From NCBI RefSeq assembly GCF_047663525.1, contig NC_092612.1:2637501-2701500 (forward strand): 64,000 bases of DNA, given 5' to 3'. How positions within the stretch are numbered: position 1 is the stretch's first letter; every line of letters begins with the position of its first letter. Below the pieces are notes generated by a model. The model made no database searches. It had not been told where the DNA came from and worked only from the letters and a program-made list of their open reading frames with translations. The position numbers and the translations under genes are program-made. Source of the DNA: Anas platyrhynchos (lineage: Eukaryota; Chordata; Aves; Anseriformes; Anatidae). Positions 59,750 to 64,000 of this stretch are shown piece after piece.

Positions 59750-62700
59750 ATAAATCATTCCTTTCTTTATTAAACATAGCTTGCAAGTGATAAATATTAC
59801 AAAGGTTTTTTTTATTATTTTTTTTTAAGTTTTTTAACTCCTTTCTCCAAAAATTAGCTTATTATTTGTAACCAGTCACTGCGGAACCAGTTGGCAGTAT
59901 TCAAACGGCTTTTTGCTTTATTTTTTTTTTCCTTTTTCAACCAGATTTTTCAAACACAATGCAGAAAAAAAAAAGAAAAAAGAAAATGGGGGGGGGAGGC
60001 TGGGGGTGGGGGGGGGGGGCGCATTAAATTGTGCAGTTTCACACCTCCTGCTCAGCTGCCACCCCTCTTTTTTTTTGGGGGGGGTCTCTCATGGCTGCCC
60101 CCCCCCCCATGCTCACACAGGGGTGACCCTGGTGCCCCCCCCCCCCCCCCCCCCGAAAGGTGACAGAGCTGGGGGGGTGGGGGTGGGGGGGCAGCGGTTT
60201 GGGAACCATGGGGGGGGGCAATTTGGGGGTGGGGGGTGGGCAGGGAACCCCCCAGTGCCCCCAAATGGGCAATGGGAGCTGGGAGGGGAGAGTGAGGGGG
60301 GGGGCTCTGCAGGGAGAGGGGCTGCTGGAGATTGTGGGGGGGTCCCCAGTAAAAAGGGGGAGGATGCTGGGGGGGACAGCCTGATCCTGGTACCCATTTG
60401 GGTGGGGGGGGGGGGGGGGGGAGATGCAAACCAACCTCTCCTAGCAGCTTTGGGGCAAAATCTCTGCAATTTGGGGGGGGGGGGGGGGGGGGTAACCAAA
60501 GCTCCTGGTTTTGATATCATTTGGGGGGGGGGGGGGGAAATGGGGATTGGGGGGGGGGCGAGACGAAGGAGGCGGCACACCGCAGGTTGTTATAGCTGTA
60601 TATTGTATATATGCCAATGCAATAATAAAAACAGTGCAAATACAGTTACAGTTCAGAATACTCGTCCCCCCCCCTCGCCCCCCCCTCCTCGCCCAACCCC
60701 CCCCCCCTTCATCCCCAACGCTCTCCCCCCCCCCCCCCCCATCCCCAGGCCCCCCGCTCCCGGTGCTCTGCGGGAAGCCCCCCCCAGGCCCCGCCGTGCT
60801 GGGAGGGGGGTCGGGGGGGGGGGGGAGCTGGGGGGGGGGGTCGAGGGGGGGGCATTTTAGGGGTTGGGGGGGGGGGGGGTCGGGAGGAGGGGGGGTCCTG
60901 TCGTGTGTGTGTGAAGGCACAGATTTGGGAGGTGGCCGCCGCCACCAGTGCATCCCCGCCGCCCCCCCCTCCCTCCCCATTTCGCCCCCCCCCCGCCCCC
61001 AGCCCAGCCGGCCCCCCCCCACTTTTTGCACGGTTCATGTCACACGCACGAGGCCACACTACGACAAGGACGTGACAACTTCCACAACACCCATGGCTAG
61101 GCTGGTTTTTTGTTTCTTTTTTTTTGTTTTTCGGGTCAGGTTCTTTTTTTTTTTTTCCTTTTTTTCCTTTTTTTTTTTTCTACACAATGTACAATTTTTT
61201 TTTTTCATTTTTTTTTCTTTTTTCTTTTTTTAATGTGTCAAGAAATAGCTTATATACACGAATGAGTCCTTGTTATAACATTTCGGCAGCAATACCATAA
61301 GCTAATTAAGATCTCGTCGGGGTGGGGAGGGTGGGGGGCGATGAGGGGGGGGAGGTTAGAGGTTGGGGGGGGGGGTTACGCCTTTGGAGGAACCAAAAAA
61401 AAAATTAAAAAATAAAAATAAAACCCCAATAAGCATTTTTTTTTTTCACAAGCGGCTCTACACCTAGCGGTAAAAGAAAAGCTAACAAAAGCGGGAAGAA
61501 ATCCTTAGTTCTGTATCCAAAAAAACAGGAAAAAAAAAGAAAAACAACAAAAAAAAAAGGAAGAAATGACGATTTTCTACCATACATCACATCCAGGGAG
61601 GGTGCAGGGGGGCCGGGGGGGGGGCTCGCACGCGGTGGTCAAGACGAAAGCAAACCGGGAGCTGCGCATCCAACGGGGGGGCCGGGGGGGGGCCAGGACC
61701 CCCGGGGGGGGCTGGAGCGGGGCTGGGACCCTCCCCAAATTTCCCTTAGCACCATGAAGCCGCCAGCCTGCCCCGCAGCGGGACGCTGTGCCCCCCCCCA
61801 CCCCGAACTCCCCCCCTCCCCCGGCGGCAGAGACTCATCTCCGAAGTATTGCACTTTTTTTTTTTTTTTCTTTCTTTCCTTAAATTTTTAAAATTTCATC
61901 TCAACCAATGCGCCCGGGTCACCTCGTACCTCTCGGCAACACCTGATTGGGGACAATGGCACTTAAACGAGGGCTGGGGGGGGGGTCTGGGCGGGGGGGG
62001 GGGGCGATAAAACCCCAAAAAGTCTCAGCTGGATCCAAGGGGAAAGGCCAAGTGGGCACAGCCCCCCCCGGGCAAGAAAAAAAGGGAGAGGTTGGGGAGG
62101 AACCCGGGGGGTCCCGGGGGGGGGGATTTGGGGGGGGGGGGGGCCAAGCCAGCTGAAAGAGTAAAAAACAAACAAAAAAGAACACACACAAAAAATGTGT
62201 ATATATATATAGGTTATATATATATATACATGCCACTACGCTTCACTAGTGTCCCCCCCCCCCAAAAAAAAAAAAATCCTTTTGCTTCTGGAGGGCCCCG
62301 GGTGGGGGGTTTGGGGCGCCCACACCCCTCGGGGAGTAAGTGCTCATCGAATTGAGGGGGGGGCACCGGAGGGAGATGGTTGGGGTTGGGTGGGGGGGCA
62401 CTGCCCGGAGTTGGGCCCCCCCCCCCCAAGTCCCAAAATTGGCCCCGGCAGCGCGGTGCCAGGGTGGTGATGGGGCGGGGGGGGGGGCGCCCCCAAAAAG
62501 CGGCTCCCTGCGGGCGGCTGAAAATTGCACGAGAAAATTTTAAGGTGAGGAAGAAGAAAAAATATTAAAAATAAAAAAAAAAATCAACCACACACACACA
62601 CAAAAAAAAAACAACTCGGGGGGGGGCAGGGGGGGGGGGGATGAACTCCCTGCGGCCGCCTGCGGGGTCTGCTCCATTGCGGCGCTGGGGGGGGGGGGGG

Positions 62701-63242
62701 GGGGCAGCTTTGGGGGGGGGGGGCACGCTCCAGCTGCCCGCTTCTGCTCTGCGGAGGCCGAGGAGGAAGAGGAGGAGGAGGAAGAGGATGGGGGGGGGTG
62801 GGGGGGGGCCGTTAGTGTGAAGGTTAAGTGCAAATCGAGCATTTCTCCGACGACTTCCGCGGCTTCTCCTCGCTTTGGGGTTTTGCCACCAGCGGCCGCA
62901 GCCCAGCCGTGCCCGGGGGGGGGGGGCTGAGAGTGGGGTGTGGGGGGGGGGCCACAGCCACAGCCGGGGACATCGAGACCCCCCTCGGGGACCCCGAGAC
63001 GGCGGCCGGGGGCTGCCCTCCTCCGGGAGGGGGCCGTGGAGCAGCTCTCCTGGCTTCTTCTGGGGAGCAAAGGGAAACGAGCACCCTACCGGCGAGGACG
63101 GCCGTCCCGGCTCCAAGCCCATCGCAGCGCTTTGTGCCCCCGTTTTTTTCCCCGGGAGTCAGCCCAGGCTGCCCTTTGGAAAACAAAAAACCGGTCACTT
63201 TTATGTAAAGTGGATGACCCTTTACAAGTCTCTGGAAAGGAG

Positions 63243-63273
<31 letters not shown>

Positions 63274-63743
63274 TTTAACCATCCATTTAGCAAAGGAGGA
63301 GGAAAGGGGGGAAAAAAACAAAAAAAAACAAAAAAACACAACACAATTAAAAATTCTATGCTTTGTCATTACAAAAAAAATAGCATAAAACAAGCTTTAA
63401 CACATGGATAGTGCTGACTTCAAGCAGACATTGTTCTGACCTCGGGCAAAGGAAGTGACCTCTCACTGCTATAGAAAACCAAAGAAGTTAAGGTTTGGAA
63501 AAGGACAGGTCGCTGAAGGTTTGAAATGGGATTTTTTGTTTTTTCTTTCTTTTTTTTTTTTTTTTTTGTGGATTTTTTTTTTCCGTTTTGTTTGTTTGTC
63601 GTTTTTTTTTTTTTCGTTTGTTTCGTTTTGTTTCTTTTTTTTGTCTTTTTTTTTCCCCATGTACGGTAGGCACCAGTACAGGCACTGCATGCGACAGAGG
63701 TGGGGAGGAAGGGATGGGGGGGGGGGGGGGCGCTCAGCAGGCG
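59750..63743 (-). other. GATAD2B: GATAD2B 3' UTR (about 4 kb)
   Basis: Continuous sequence between the GATAD2B stop codon and the candidate poly(A) signals. It alternates very long G/C homopolymers with A/T homopolymers and AT-rich patches that look constrained (60585-60660, 61225-61315, 63340-63530). A (TA)n tract lies at 62198-62230. A TGCACTG heptamer on the minus strand (60632-60638) matches the miR-148/152 seed. No coding region is seen; the mammalian gene also has a multi-kilobase 3' UTR. Confidence 0.75.
59766..59771 (-). other. GATAD2B: Candidate poly(A) signal of GATAD2B
   Basis: TTTATT on the plus strand reads AATAAA on the minus strand. Further AATAAA motifs on the minus strand at 59811-59816 and 59918-59923 are alternatives. 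The 3' end would lie near 59745, about 190 bases from the end of SLC27A3. Confidence 0.55.

Positions 63744-64000
<257 letters not shown>

Overview
The window is vertebrate nuclear DNA, almost certainly from a bird. Genes have many short exons, GT-AG introns and AATAAA poly(A) signals. Introns are compact, very GC-rich and packed with minisatellites and long G/C homopolymers, as on a GC-rich avian microchromosome. The gene order matches the block on human 1q21.3: ILF2 (-), initiator tRNA-Met (+), NPR1 (+), INTS3 (+), SLC27A3 (+), GATAD2B (-). The species cannot be read from the sequence; chicken chromosome 25 or its counterpart in another bird is my best guess (inference).

Layout. 1-2741 (minus): 5' half of ILF2, six coding exons, running off the left edge. 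3065-3136: a complete initiator tRNA-Met gene just upstream of ILF2. 3980-15187: complete NPR1 (natriuretic peptide receptor A, a receptor guanylyl cyclase), 21 coding exons giving 1046 aa, with six introns holding different tandem-repeat arrays. 15188-16949: NPR1 3' UTR, a G/C-rich spacer and the INTS3 CpG-island promoter. 16950-53113: complete INTS3, 30 coding exons giving 1025 aa. 54551-58534: SLC27A3 (fatty acid transport protein 3), 10 exons, with one apparent frame slip inside a 16-G run of exon 1. 58535-59540: SLC27A3 3' UTR, mostly a minisatellite. 59750-64000 (minus): about 4 kb of GATAD2B 3' UTR, its last coding exon and 8 bases of the exon before it, tail-to-tail with SLC27A3.

The genes do not form one pathway. 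ILF2 acts in dsRNA binding and splicing, the tRNA in translation initiation, NPR1 in cGMP signalling, INTS3 in the Integrator and SOSS complexes, SLC27A3 in acyl-CoA synthesis, and GATAD2B in NuRD. They share ancient linkage.

I found no new biological system, no CRISPR array, no intact mobile element and no viral fossil I could support. The points most worth a second look are: a probable GC-AG intron in ILF2; seven NPR1 introns that are multiples of three with no in-frame stop (one a 762-base tetranucleotide array that would add a 254-residue repeat to the kinase-homology domain if retained); the density of minisatellites in and around NPR1 and SLC27A3; a cluster of CACGCGTG palindromes at the 5' end of NPR1; and the homopolymer frame slip in SLC27A3.
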